A DNA stretch of 64,000 bases from Turicibacter sp. TJ11 (GCF_021497505.1 NZ_CP069349.1:335861-399860); one strand, 5' to 3'; shown: positions 53,965 to 62,592, numbered from the stretch's first letter. Translations and numbers: made by a program. Notes: generated by a model from the letters alone, not told the origin.

Positions 53965-54861
53965 ATGAAAGTCACTCGTAAAGACGAGTATTTAATAATA
54001 ACGATTGAACAAAAGCAAGCCAATCAAACCGTTCGTGAATTTTTACAACACTATCACTTATCACGAAAAAAAATTCATGAACTTTATATGAATAAACGTG
54101 TTAAACTTAATAAAGAAATTGCTAATTTTAACGCTGTTTTACAAATAGGGGATAAGTTAGCCATCCCGGTGTTTGAAAAAGAAGTAATCGATTTTAAGCC
54201 TCAAAAAATGAAATTAGATATTATTTACGAAGATGATCATCTACTCATTATTAATAAGCCCGCAGGATTAATGGTACATCCGGATCAAAAAGAGGGGATG
54301 AACACACTAGTAAATGGAGTGGCTTATTATTATCAAGAACATCAAATTCATCATCGCATTCGATACATTCATCGACTAGATACGGATACAAGCGGTGGGA
54401 TCATTTTTGCTAAGCATTATCTGGCACATAGTCTAATGGATCATTGGTTAGCTGAAAAGAAGATTAAACGTTGGTATTTAGGGTTAGTGAATGGACGATT
54501 ATCAACAAAAAAAGGAAAGATTCATGCGCCGATTGGAAAAGATCGTCATCATAGCGCTAGACGACGTGTGGCTAAAAATGGGGACACGGCGCTCACTTAT
54601 TATCAATTAAAACAACAATTTAAGACGTACGCACTTGTTGAGTTGGAACTAAAAACAGGACGAACGCATCAAATTCGTGTTCACATGAGTCATTTAGGGC
54701 ATCCACTGTTAGGAGATCACTTATATGGAGGACCAGCTAAAGTTGGACCATTAAGACGACAGGCGTTACACTCTTCACGCATTGAAATGATTCATCCGAT
54801 TACGGAAGCACCATTAAAATTTGAAGTTCCACTCCCTCTTGATATGAAAAAACTAATTTAA
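53965..54861 (+). CDS. RluD-family pseudouridine synthase
   Basis: 298 residues. An S4-like N-terminal RNA-binding part (about 10-75) precedes the RluA/RluD catalytic domain: DDHLLIINKPAGLMVHP, RYIHRLDTDTSGGIIFAK (catalytic Asp in HRLDxxTSG), LKTGRTHQIRVHMSHLGHPLLGD. It would modify uridines in rRNA or tRNA; the site cannot be assigned. In an operon with the signal peptidase gene. Confidence 0.92.
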   Translation: MKVTRKDEYLIITIEQKQANQTVREFLQHYHLSRKKIHELYMNKRVKLNKEIANFNAVLQIGDKLAIPVFEKEVIDFKPQKMKLDIIYEDDHLLIINKPAGLMVHPDQKEGMNTLVNGVAYYYQEHQIHHRIRYIHRLDTDTSGGIIFAKHYLAHSLMDHWLAEKKIKRWYLGLVNGRLSTKKGKIHAPIGKDRHHSARRRVAKNGDTALTYYQLKQQFKTYALVELELKTGRTHQIRVHMSHLGHPLLGDHLYGGPAKVGPLRRQALHSSRIEMIHPITEAPLKFEVPLPLDMKKLI

Positions 54862-54884
54862 CTCATTGATTAAATCAGTGGCAT

Positions 54885-54920
54885 AAAAAAACTTGTAAGT
54901 TATGGCTTACAAGTTTTTTT
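54885..54920. terminator. Terminator after the pseudouridine synthase gene
   Basis: AAACTTGTAAG/CTTACAAGTTT stem with long A and T runs. Confidence 0.9.
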
Positions 54921-54962
54921 ATGCTCTCACACACCTGTTTATAAAGAGCGCCTCAATGAAAA

Positions 54963-55361
54963 TTATTTAATTTCGGAAAATTTTGCTTCTCTCCAATCAT
55001 AAGGAAGAAGATCGATGAGCTTGACAGCTCTTTGACGATTTATTAAGACCTCCGCTTTAATATTGTGATCATTTAATTGGCTAATGAATTCTCGACAACG
55101 ACCACAAGGAGGTAATATATTTCCACGTTTATTAATAGCTACCATTTTCACAATGTGACTTTCACCTGCTGTTAACATCGCAGCGGCAGCGGCATGCTCA
55201 GCACAAAATCCCATTGAACAAGCGGTTTCGATACAAATACCTGTATAGATATTTCCACTGTTCGTTAAAATGGCGGCAGCTACACTTCCTGCTTCAGCCG
55301 TTGAAGAAAGTTGTCGAGGATTTAATACTTGGGTGGCTTTTTCAATTAATTCTTCGAACAT
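54963..55361 (-). CDS. Cytidine deaminase-like zinc enzyme
   Basis: 132 residues. Zinc site of the cytidine deaminase superfamily: GFCAEHAAAAAML (Cys and catalytic Glu of CAE) and PPCGRCREFISQL (PCxxC). The Cys-Ala-Glu form and length fit Cdd of Bacillota; blasticidin-S-deaminase-like members are similar, so the exact substrate is not certain. Single gene, leftward. Confidence 0.85.
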   Translation of the reverse strand: MFEELIEKATQVLNPRQLSSTAEAGSVAAAILTNSGNIYTGICIETACSMGFCAEHAAAAAMLTAGESHIVKMVAINKRGNILPPCGRCREFISQLNDHNIKAEVLINRQRAVKLIDLLPYDWREAKFSEIK

Positions 55362-55756
55362 CCATTGTCCCTCCTTTATTACGACAAATGATCAGTCTAT
55401 TATAGTTTATGCGACATTACTAAAAACATAATCCGTTCGTAAAAATTTGCTTTAATCCACACAAAAATAGTCAATTTTTTAATAGTTTCTAAGATAATCT
55501 AACAGTATTCAATCACAAAAATACTCGTCATGAACTGGATTTAGTACATTCCTTTAAAATGAGGTGGAATGATTAAATCCAATTTGAAGATAGGTAACAT
55601 AGTAGTTTGCATAAGATTAAATTGATAAAAAATCAAATAAGTGATTTCTGTTTAAGGAATCATTTAAAAAGAATACATATTTTTTAATGATTAGAAATTA
55701 AAAAGTGATGAATCACTCATATCATTAGTATATGACGTACATTAAGGGGGAGTGAA
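55362..55756. other. Intergenic region, divergent, no gene seen
   Basis: About 395 bases of very AT-rich sequence between divergent genes. I see no ORF with a ribosome-binding site and no strong hairpin. Confidence 0.45.
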
Positions 55757-56383
55757 ATGAGAGTTGAAAGATGCGAAGATAATGGCCTTGAAACACATGA
55801 AGGAATAAAAAATCATAATACTTCGTTTTGGCTGTTTAGTGATGAGAAGAGTCAGCCGTTAAGATATGAGTTTGAAATCATAAATCATCATCAGGCGATT
55901 TTACATACTAAAGCAGCCCACTGTCCGCAGGTAGTGATTGAAGAGTTTTTATTTTATAGTGGATTTATTAGTCATATTGAAACAAAAGAGAGGCAGGTTC
56001 TTTATCATCAACCTAAAAAAGAGATTTTATCATTAAATCTTTTAAGTATTCAACCGAGTCAGTTATACATTAATGAAAAAAAGCTTAACCAGTTGTTAAC
56101 GTGGATTAAACGACCTGAACAAGTCATTGTTTCAGTTATTAAAAGGGGGAAACAATGGGTTTGCATTGATGGTCATACTCGGTTAAAGGTTGCACAGTTG
56201 TTAGGATTTAAAGAGGTATCTGTTTATGTTGATGAATTTGAACCTTGTATCGATGATTTCGTCGAATTATGCCGACGAAATCAAAAACTTACGATCAACG
56301 ATCTTCCTATCATCTCACATGAAGATTATCAGATTCAGTGGTCTTTATTTTGTCAGCAGTATTTTAGGAAAAAACAATCTTAA
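55757..56383 (+). CDS. ParB-like domain protein of unknown function
   Basis: 208 residues. The middle (about 92-160) resembles the ParB/sulfiredoxin-like fold: LNLLSIQPSQLYINEKKLNQL, then VSVIKRGKQWVCIDGHTRLKVAQ with GHTR in place of the usual GxRR. The first 90 residues match nothing I know. There is no helix-turn-helix of the ParB type, so it is not a partition protein; small proteins of this fold can bind nucleotides. GGGGGAG precedes the ATG. Its stop overlaps the stop of the Mrr-like gene on the other strand by four bases. Confidence 0.55.
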   Translation: MRVERCEDNGLETHEGIKNHNTSFWLFSDEKSQPLRYEFEIINHHQAILHTKAAHCPQVVIEEFLFYSGFISHIETKERQVLYHQPKKEILSLNLLSIQPSQLYINEKKLNQLLTWIKRPEQVIVSVIKRGKQWVCIDGHTRLKVAQLLGFKEVSVYVDEFEPCIDDFVELCRRNQKLTINDLPIISHEDYQIQWSLFCQQYFRKKQS

Positions 56384-57027
56384 TCGTCTGAACTGTGAAT
56401 TAATGTTTCAATTAATTCGTCTCCGTTAATTAAATAAATGGGTTTATCGTCTGAAAACTCATAACACTCCTTAGAAAAGTGACCAAGTGTCACAAAAACG
56501 CCTTGATCGATTTGATTACTTCGCATCATTAAATGAAGTCGATCTAAGTAAGACTGAGGAATGGGATAATCTAGCGCGTTTAATAAACAAGAGACTAATA
56601 TTTTTTGATCATCTAGATACATTTCAATATCATAAAAATGTTTATTCATACGTGGGGTTAAAAAAATGCGTTTAAAACCTTTCATTCGAAATAAGTCGGC
56701 AACCAATTCACCAAAATCATAAGGATTCATGGATGCGACTTGTTCACGGATGGCCATTTTTTTAAGATTGAGCTTTTTCTCTTCTAAATCCATTCGTACA
56801 CGATCCATTTTTAAATCACGAGAATAAGAATAATATTTTAAACCGCAAATCGTGAGAAAAGAAAAAAATAAAAAAAGTAGAACGTATTGTGACAGCGTCC
56901 AATTGGCAAAACTAATATTTAACGTGTATCGAATTTGAAACAGAAAAAAGATAGCTAACAAAAGTGAGCAGTAAAAGAAAAATGTCATATGTTGACGTGC
57001 AGATTTTAATGAGTTTGATGGCATCAT
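56380..57027 (-). CDS. Membrane Mrr-like protein lacking catalytic residues
   Basis: 215 residues. Two membrane segments (about 14-32 and 46-64), a charged linker, and an Mrr-like domain aligning with the protein at 37399-38079 (MNPYDFGELVADLFRMKGF against MDPFAFERYVAKILQLHGF). Asp 133 is kept (YDIEMYLDD), but the ExK strand reads VSCLLN, so Glu and Lys are lost. It is probably a non-cutting DNA-binding or regulatory relative. GGGAGGAA before two ATG codons. Confidence 0.6.
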   Translation of the reverse strand: MMPSNSLKSARQHMTFFFYCSLLLAIFFLFQIRYTLNISFANWTLSQYVLLFLFFSFLTICGLKYYSYSRDLKMDRVRMDLEEKKLNLKKMAIREQVASMNPYDFGELVADLFRMKGFKRIFLTPRMNKHFYDIEMYLDDQKILVSCLLNALDYPIPQSYLDRLHLMMRSNQIDQGVFVTLGHFSKECYEFSDDKPIYLINGDELIETLIHSSDD

Positions 57028-57102
57028 TAATTCCTCCCGTATTGGATATAGATATAGTTTTCAATTTATTATTGGTTATAAATGGTACTAATATACAAAG
57101 AA

Positions 57103-57131
57103 ATAAAAAATCCTATCCAAGATGGATAGGA
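57103..57131 (-). terminator. Terminator of the SASP-like gene
   Basis: TCCTATCC/GGATAGGA hairpin with A-run on its left (T-run on the leftward transcript). Confidence 0.85.
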
Positions 57132-57140
57132 AGATCTTAA

Positions 57141-57332
57141 TTATCGCTTTAATAACTGTTCACTATTTCGGCGATCTTTTGAAGATTGAGTGAAACGTTT
57201 AGCTTCTGGTAAAGATTTTTTAACTTCAAGACGTGTATCGGCCACATTACCTGTTCCAAATTCCACATCTGATTTATTTTTTACCTGTTGCATTGAAGCG
57301 TTCATAGGAGAACCCATTTCATTTTTACCCAT
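57141..57332 (-). CDS. Small acid-soluble spore protein-like (gamma-type)
   Basis: 63 residues, hydrophilic, no Cys or Trp. NASMQQVKNKSDVEFGTGNV recalls the repeat of gamma-type SASP (QQV, then F-x-TE/TG), and the C-terminus is basic. Such proteins store amino acids in spores. The assignment is tentative but is supported by a sigma-G-like promoter. AGGTGG seven bases upstream selects ATG 57332 over the ATG at 57350. Confidence 0.5.
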   Translation of the reverse strand: MGKNEMGSPMNASMQQVKNKSDVEFGTGNVADTRLEVKKSLPEAKRFTQSSKDRRNSEQLLKR

Positions 57333-57347
57333 GTTCATTCCACCTTT

Positions 57348-57377
57348 CAAAATTCCATATGTTGAGTTGGAATTTTG
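57348..57377 (-). promoter_or_regulatory. Hairpin in the leader of the SASP-like gene
   Basis: CAAAATTCC (57348-57356) pairs perfectly with GGAATTTTG (57369-57377); it abuts the ribosome-binding site and may stabilise the mRNA. Confidence 0.55.
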
Positions 57378-57381
57378 ATAT

Positions 57382-57411
57382 TATTATGTGAGAAAAAGTG
57401 ATAATTATAAA
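57382..57411 (-). promoter_or_regulatory. Sigma-G-like promoter of the SASP-like gene
   Basis: On the minus strand, TTTATA (57411-57406), 17 bases, CATAATA (57388-57382). The -10 is a perfect match to CATAnTA; the -35 is partial. Confidence 0.5.
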
Positions 57412-57939
57412 GAAAAATTAATATAATCAAAATGGAAATAGTGTTAACCTAACGTTAATCCTTCAGTTTGATTAAAAATAGAATGATTTTAACAAGTGGT
57501 TAATAGTAGATGAAAGTTTGGTTACTTGCATCAAAGTGAGGTTTGGACTTAAGCTTTTATAAAATGAGATGAAGAAATTTTATTAGTGATCAGATGATAG
57601 CAAAGTAGTGGTAGAATCTGATGAAATGATAAAAGCAATAGCTATCTTTTGCCATGAATGGGTCAGCCATTTTAAATTTGAGGTAGTGAAGTGACGAACA
57701 AGAGAGAATCTTTAAAAAAAGTAAATTCAAATGATATCATCTACTTATCAGTAGTCGGAAGTTTAGTAAAAGAAGGTGAACATCTTATCATGAGATGAGT
57801 CAAATATTCGAACTAAAATTTTTACCATACAGCAGTTTCTAATATTTGAGTTATTGCAAATAAATAAGAAACTAAAAATCAAGAAAATGAGCAACCGTTA
57901 AAGAGCAAAATCAGTTCGATGAGAAAGAGGGGATATCGA
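57412..57939. other. Intergenic region before the sigma factor gene
   Basis: About 530 bases. One 35-codon frame (57691-57798, GTG start, AGGTAGTGAA upstream) is possible but unsupported. No strong hairpin or recognisable promoter. Confidence 0.4.
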
Positions 57940-58932
57940 ATGAATCATACAGAAGTCGCTAACCTAAAAAACAGTGAGAAAAAAAGAAAAACTGTGATGA
58001 CTGATTCAAAGAGGGGAGAGGGTAATGGAAAAATGAATACGAAAAGTAAGAAATCAACAATGACCCCGGAATCCGGTAGTGCCCATAACCTTTTAATGAG
58101 AAAGCATTCAAATGATTATCAATATAACTTAGAGTATTTAAAAAAATATCGTCTTGAAAACGATGAATCTGCGCTTGAATGGTTAATTTTTAATAATACA
58201 AATTTAGTTCATAAAATTATTGGTCGTTACACTAAATTTTATCATCACAAATTAGACTACGATGATTTATTTTCTGTAGGATTAGAAGGATTAATGAAAG
58301 CCATCGAAAAATTTGATTTTAATTATGATAATAATTTTTCAACGTATGCGACGTATTGGATTAAGCAAGCGGTGACAAGAACGATTGCGGATGAAGGATT
58401 TACCATTCGCATTCCTGTTCATATGTTTGAATCGATTAATCAAGTGATGCGCTACGAACAAAAAGCCGATCAAGGGGATGAGCCTATCGATGTTAGTGAT
58501 TTATGCGGAGAATTAAATATTCCTGTTGAAAAGTATGAAGCAGTTAAACGCGTTCAAACGTATATGTTAAAACCAACATCGTTAAACGGATTCGTTTCAA
58601 AAGAAGATGAAGATACTGAATTGCAAGATTTAATTTCAAATGATAATGAGTTATTACCGCAAGGTGGATCAAGAATGTATGATAATCCAGAAAAGAAAGC
58701 GATGGATGAAGATTTAAAAGCTTATATGGATAAAATGATTTTAAGTTTAAATCCACGTGAACAATTTGTCATTACCCATCGATTTGGATTAAATGGAGCT
58801 GAAAAGAAAACGTTAGAAGAAATCGGTGAAATTGAAGGCGTAACACGTGAACGCATTCGTCAAATTGAAGCTAAAGCGATGAGAAAGTTACGAACATTAC
58901 TTATTCGCTATAAAGAATATTTAGTTAATTAA
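57940..58932 (+). CDS. Group 2 sigma-70 factor (SigA paralogue)
   Basis: 330 residues. After a basic, Ser/Thr-rich N-terminus of about 60 residues without region 1.1, region 2 is clear (NLVHKIIGRYTKF, DYDDLFSVGLEGLMKAIEKFD and STYATYWIKQAVTR with the -10 recognition helix). Region 3 follows, then region 4 (LNPREQFVITHRFGLNG, TLEEIGEIEGVTRERIRQIEAKAMRKLR). Full -10/-35 reading is expected. The window lacks dnaG next to it, so it is probably not the primary factor. AGAGGGG seven bases before ATG 57940. Confidence 0.88.
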   Translation: MNHTEVANLKNSEKKRKTVMTDSKRGEGNGKMNTKSKKSTMTPESGSAHNLLMRKHSNDYQYNLEYLKKYRLENDESALEWLIFNNTNLVHKIIGRYTKFYHHKLDYDDLFSVGLEGLMKAIEKFDFNYDNNFSTYATYWIKQAVTRTIADEGFTIRIPVHMFESINQVMRYEQKADQGDEPIDVSDLCGELNIPVEKYEAVKRVQTYMLKPTSLNGFVSKEDEDTELQDLISNDNELLPQGGSRMYDNPEKKAMDEDLKAYMDKMILSLNPREQFVITHRFGLNGAEKKTLEEIGEIEGVTRERIRQIEAKAMRKLRTLLIRYKEYLVN

Positions 58933-58941
58933 GTCATATCC

Positions 58942-58973
58942 AAAGTGATAGTGTTTCAACTATCACTTTTTTG
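58942..58973 (+). terminator. Terminator after the sigma factor gene
   Basis: AAAGTGATAG/CTATCACTTT stem, T-run. Confidence 0.9.
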
Positions 58974-59102
58974 TACCAAATATTTGGTTTATTTGTCTTG
59001 AATTAACACCTAATATGAGAATTAAACTATGATAGAATAAATAAAGGGTTGATTCATGGATAGGAAGGAGCGGGTAGTAAAAGGGAAGGAGAGTTAGTAG
59101 CA

Positions 59103-59801
59103 ATGATAAAAAAAGTTGATCATAAAGAATTAGGAACAGCTTATCATACATGGCTTCAAAGTTTATTTCACTTTTCAAATGCAAACTATCATCAGCCTTC
59201 AAAAAAATTTGGTGTTCTTCGCGTCATTAACGATGATATTTTACATGCGGGGAGTGGACATGATTTACATAAACATAAAGAGGTTGAAATTTTAACTTAT
59301 ATTCTAGAGGGAAGTTTGACGCATACGCCTCATCAGTTTGAAATTAAAACGCTCAACCGAGGGGATTTTTATTATATGTGTGCAGGAAACTTGATCGAAC
59401 ATGGTGAATTTAACTGGGGAAACACACCGGTACGCATGATTCAAATTTGGATGGCACCAAAGCAAAAATCGTTAATGCCAGCAATCAAGTATGCTTCATT
59501 TAATCAAGAAAACAATAAAAATAAGTGGCACTTAATAGCTGCTTCAACAGATGATGCCCCTCTTAAAATTCATCAAGAGGTTAAAGTCTGGTTGACTCAT
59601 TTAGAATCAGATAAAATGCTTCATTTTGAAGTTTGTGAGGGACGTCAAGCTTACTTAATTCAATTAGAGGGTCTCTCACAAATAAATGAAGAACAGATGA
59701 ACCCACGTGATGGGTTAGAAATTTATGAAGATTTGATTGAAATAAAAGCAAAGACAGATAGTCATCTCATCTTGATTGAAATGCCGTTAGCTCAAAGCTA
59801 A
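59103..59801 (+). CDS. Pirin family protein (YhhW-like)
   Basis: 232 residues. Bicupin with the N-terminal metal site: HDLHKHKEVEILTYILEGSLTHTP (three His plus a later Glu in IEHGEF). Bacterial pirins such as YhhW have quercetinase activity in vitro; the true role is unknown. The second cupin has lost its ligands, as is normal. The ATG follows GGAAGGAGAG. Confidence 0.92.
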   Translation: MIKKVDHKELGTAYHTWLQSLFHFSNANYHQPSKKFGVLRVINDDILHAGSGHDLHKHKEVEILTYILEGSLTHTPHQFEIKTLNRGDFYYMCAGNLIEHGEFNWGNTPVRMIQIWMAPKQKSLMPAIKYASFNQENNKNKWHLIAASTDDAPLKIHQEVKVWLTHLESDKMLHFEVCEGRQAYLIQLEGLSQINEEQMNPRDGLEIYEDLIEIKAKTDSHLILIEMPLAQS

Positions 59802-59840
59802 TGATGACTAAAGGCTAGATGTATCCTAATATAGAAAAAG

Positions 59841-59895
59841 AAAACACACGATGAATGGGAGTTATTAACCCAAAGAAAATCGTGTGTTTTTTAAT
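59841..59895. terminator. Bidirectional terminator between pirin and cotX-like genes
   Basis: AAAACACACGAT pairs with ATCGTGTGTTTT, with an inner GGG/CCC pairing. Confidence 0.88.
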
Positions 59896-59933
59896 TCGCT
59901 AATGAAAGTTTTTAGATAAAAATCGTTCGTTAA

Positions 59934-60356
59934 TTAAGCAGCAACGATTTTAGCAGAAATTTTTGCTAATAGCTGAATAACCGCTTGGACAACCAATTCT
60001 ACTTGAATTTGTTGTTGATTGATGGTAAGATCACCCGAACATTCAATAGCAATAATCTCTTTTTGAGATTGTATCACTTTTAATTGCTGAATCAGTTGTT
60101 GAAGGTCAGTTGTATCGGCGTTATCTTGAGCATCGAAAGCAGCAATAATTGCTTCAATAGCAGCTTGTAAAGAAATTTGAAGGGCAATTAAGGCTTGTGC
60201 TTCTTGTTGATTGAGCGTGATTCCATGACTTTTTTTGATAAAAAGTGTTTGGGTTTGTGTTTGGGAATTAGTAATAGAACCCTCATTATTTTGTTGACCA
60301 TCTGGTTGAGGACGGTTTTGATGAGGATATTCAGGGCGGTAGTAACTAGAACTCAT
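59934..60356 (-). CDS. CotX/CotV-like spore coat protein, copy 2
   Basis: 140 residues. A Pro/Gln/Asn-rich head (about 1-38) is followed by two halves of the Spore coat X/V type: LFIKKSHGITLNQQEAQALIALQISLQAAI and, after a linker, EIIAIECSGDLTINQQQIQVELVVQAVIQLL. Proteins of this kind form the outermost spore crust. It follows the other CotX-like gene with a gap of about 40 bases on the same strand, probably one operon. AGTGAGGTGA precedes the ATG. Confidence 0.75.
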   Translation of the reverse strand: MSSSYYRPEYPHQNRPQPDGQQNNEGSITNSQTQTQTLFIKKSHGITLNQQEAQALIALQISLQAAIEAIIAAFDAQDNADTTDLQQLIQQLKVIQSQKEIIAIECSGDLTINQQQIQVELVVQAVIQLLAKISAKIVAA

Positions 60357-60399
60357 AATGATTCACCTCACTTATGATCGATTGGGATTAAAGATATGA

Positions 60400-60795
60400 T
60401 TAAATTTCAATAAATTTTGCTTCAAGACGCGCAAGAAGTTGAAGCGCTAATTGGATTAGTGCATCAATTTGAAGTTGTTGTTGATTAATGCTAATGCCAT
60501 TACTATCTTTAATAATAATTTTTTGATTTTGTATTTGAGCTGCTTTAATTGATTGGATAACAGACTGTAACTCAACAACATCGTCGTCATCGTCATCTAA
60601 ATCAAATGCAATAAGAAGTGCACTTAAGGCAGCTTGTAAAGAGACTTGAAGGATGAGAAGTGCTTGTGCTTGTTGCTGATTAATAGTAATTCCGTTTGAT
60701 CCTTTAACGAAAATACCTTGATACTGTGATTGTAAAACATCTATACTCGCATCATTAGATTGTTCGCCAAGATCTTGGTCGATGTATGTAGCCAT
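60400..60795 (-). CDS. CotX/CotV-like spore coat protein, copy 1
   Basis: 131 residues. Same two-half pattern: GIFVKGSNGITINQQQAQALLILQVSLQAAL, an Asp-rich hinge with six Asp in a row, and KIIIKDSNGISINQQQLQIDALIQLALQLLARL. It is clearly paralogous to the downstream gene but has a short head. AGTGAGGTGA precedes the ATG, the same site as for copy 2. A mother-cell (sigma-K) promoter is expected but not confidently seen. Confidence 0.75.
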   Translation of the reverse strand: MATYIDQDLGEQSNDASIDVLQSQYQGIFVKGSNGITINQQQAQALLILQVSLQAALSALLIAFDLDDDDDDVVELQSVIQSIKAAQIQNQKIIIKDSNGISINQQQLQIDALIQLALQLLARLEAKFIEI

Positions 60796-61051
60796 TTGTA
60801 ATCACCTCACTTATTGTTTGTTACAAGATATCTTATTCTAAAAACGTTTAAATGCGGCGTGCCTTAACCTAATAAAAGGAAATTTTTTAAGAATTAAGAA
60901 ATAATTTTTATGTAAACGACGAAAATCGGTTTTTTTGATAGACAAATTATGCTAAAATTTATGTGATAGTAACTACTTTAATGGTTAAATCATGAAATTA
61001 GGGTAGAATGTTAAATGAACGAAATTAGAAATAAAGGAAAGGATGAAGGAT

Positions 61052-62065
61052 ATGAAGGTATTAGTTACCGGAGGAGCTGGATATATTGGACGCACAGTTG
61101 TTTCAGCTTTAGAAGATCACGGACATACGCCAGTTATCTTAGATTCATTAGTAACAGGTCGTAAAGAGTTTACAGAAGGAAAGATTTTTTATCAAGGAGA
61201 TATTGCGGATCGAACTGTTTTAGAGCAAATCTTTACGGATCATCCAGAGATTAAACATTGTATTCACTTTGCAGCTTTAATTGTCGTTCCTGATTCAGTG
61301 GAAAATCCATATGGTTATTACACAGAAAACGTGGCTAAATCATTAGAATTATTTAAAAATTTAAATGACTTAGGATGCAAAAATATTGTCTTCTCATCAT
61401 CGGCTTCATTATACGATGTGGTTCCAGGATTTAAAGTAACGGAAGATGCACCATTAAAACCATCAAGTCCATATGCTCGAACAAAGTATATGATGGAAAT
61501 GATTTTACAAGACTTCTGTCAAGCTTATGGAATGCATGGAATTGCTTTACGTTATTTCAACCCAATTGGAGCAGATCCTAAATTACGTTCTGGGGCACAT
61601 GTTCAGTTCCCATCACACGTATTAGCTAAATTATTAGAGGCAGCTTCAAGTGAAGAAGCGATCTTTAATATTACAGGAGTTAATTGGCCAACACGTGATG
61701 GTTCAGGAATCCGTGATTATATTCACGTTTGGGATTTAGCGATGGCACACGTTAAAGCGATTGAGAACTTTGATCAAGCATTTGAACGCTCTGAAGATCC
61801 AGCGAATCCATACTTAGTTATTAACTTAGGAACAGGAAACGGCGTAACAGTAAAAGAGTTAGTATCAATTTTTGAATCAGTATTAGGTCGTGAAGTTAAC
61901 AAAACTGAAACTGAGCCACGTCCAGGAGATGTAGCAGGTGCTTATGCAAGCTGTGAACGTGCTAAACAGTTAATTGACTGGGAAGCTCAATATTCAATTG
62001 AAGATGGAATCCGTGATGCCTTCCGCTGGGATGACATTCGCGAAACAATTTTAAACTACAATTAA
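61052..62065 (+). CDS. galE: UDP-glucose 4-epimerase
   Basis: 337 residues. Extended SDR fold: VTGGAGYIG (NAD), FAALIVVPDSVENPYGYY, SSSASLYD (catalytic Ser) and SPYARTKYMMEMIL (Tyr and Lys of YxxxK), then RYFNPIGADP and GSGIRDYIHVWDLA. It interconverts UDP-glucose and UDP-galactose. AAAGGAAAGG nine bases upstream selects ATG 61052; an ATG at 61043 touches that site. No other gal genes adjoin. Confidence 0.95.
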   Translation: MKVLVTGGAGYIGRTVVSALEDHGHTPVILDSLVTGRKEFTEGKIFYQGDIADRTVLEQIFTDHPEIKHCIHFAALIVVPDSVENPYGYYTENVAKSLELFKNLNDLGCKNIVFSSSASLYDVVPGFKVTEDAPLKPSSPYARTKYMMEMILQDFCQAYGMHGIALRYFNPIGADPKLRSGAHVQFPSHVLAKLLEAASSEEAIFNITGVNWPTRDGSGIRDYIHVWDLAMAHVKAIENFDQAFERSEDPANPYLVINLGTGNGVTVKELVSIFESVLGREVNKTETEPRPGDVAGAYASCERAKQLIDWEAQYSIEDGIRDAFRWDDIRETILNYN

Positions 62066-62068
62066 TAA

Positions 62069-62101
62069 AAATAGCCCCTCTAGTTTGATAATTAGAGGGG
62101 C
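62069..62101 (+). terminator. Hairpin between galE and the VanZ-like gene
   Basis: AGCCCCTCTA/TAGAGGGGCT, 10 bp, without T-run, so it may only attenuate into the next gene. Confidence 0.6.
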
Positions 62102-62119
62102 TCATTATGAGGATGAAAG

Positions 62120-62563
62120 ATGAAATTAAGATTGAAATGGTTTGCTTTATTGGCTTGGACGATAATTATCTTTTTGTTTTCTGCTCAGACTGGAGAACAA
62201 TCGTCTGAAAGTAGTGGAGTAGTTGAGCAGCTACTTTCAATTTTTTCCTTTATTCCACATGAAATTTTCGGAATAGAGTTGCAGTTAATCATTCGAAAAG
62301 GAGCTCACTTTACGGAATATTTTATTTTATATGGGTTAATGTTTAATGTATTAATTGATTATCAACCATTTAAAAAAGCATTGACACTCGCTATTTTGTT
62401 TGTTTTTTTATATGCTTGTACAGATGAATTTCACCAATCCTTTGTTCCAGGTCGTGCTTGTACCTTTATGGATGTGTTAATTGATACGAGTGGTGGTCTG
62501 TTGGCTATGATCTTCATCATGCTTATTCATCAAATTTCCCCATTCATCACAAAAAAGGCTTAA
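62120..62563 (+). CDS. VanZ-family membrane protein, short form
   Basis: 147 residues with four membrane segments and the VanZ pattern: FLFSAQTGEQSSESSG, IIRKGAHFTEYFILYGLM and YACTDEFHQSFVPGRACTFMDVLIDTSGGLLA. The role is unknown and resistance is not implied. It lies 55 bases after galE and may be partly co-transcribed. Confidence 0.88.
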   Translation: MKLRLKWFALLAWTIIIFLFSAQTGEQSSESSGVVEQLLSIFSFIPHEIFGIELQLIIRKGAHFTEYFILYGLMFNVLIDYQPFKKALTLAILFVFLYACTDEFHQSFVPGRACTFMDVLIDTSGGLLAMIFIMLIHQISPFITKKA

Positions 62564-62592
62564 AGAGTAGTTGTTCTTTGAGCCTTTTATTT
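62553..62592. terminator. Bidirectional terminator after the VanZ-like gene
   Basis: AAAAGGCTtAAAGA pairs with TCTTTgAGCCTTTT. Confidence 0.78.

Noticed and set aside
57691-57798. 35-codon ORF with GTG start
   Set aside because: Weak ribosome-binding site and no recognisable sequence; kept only as a note in the intergenic entry.
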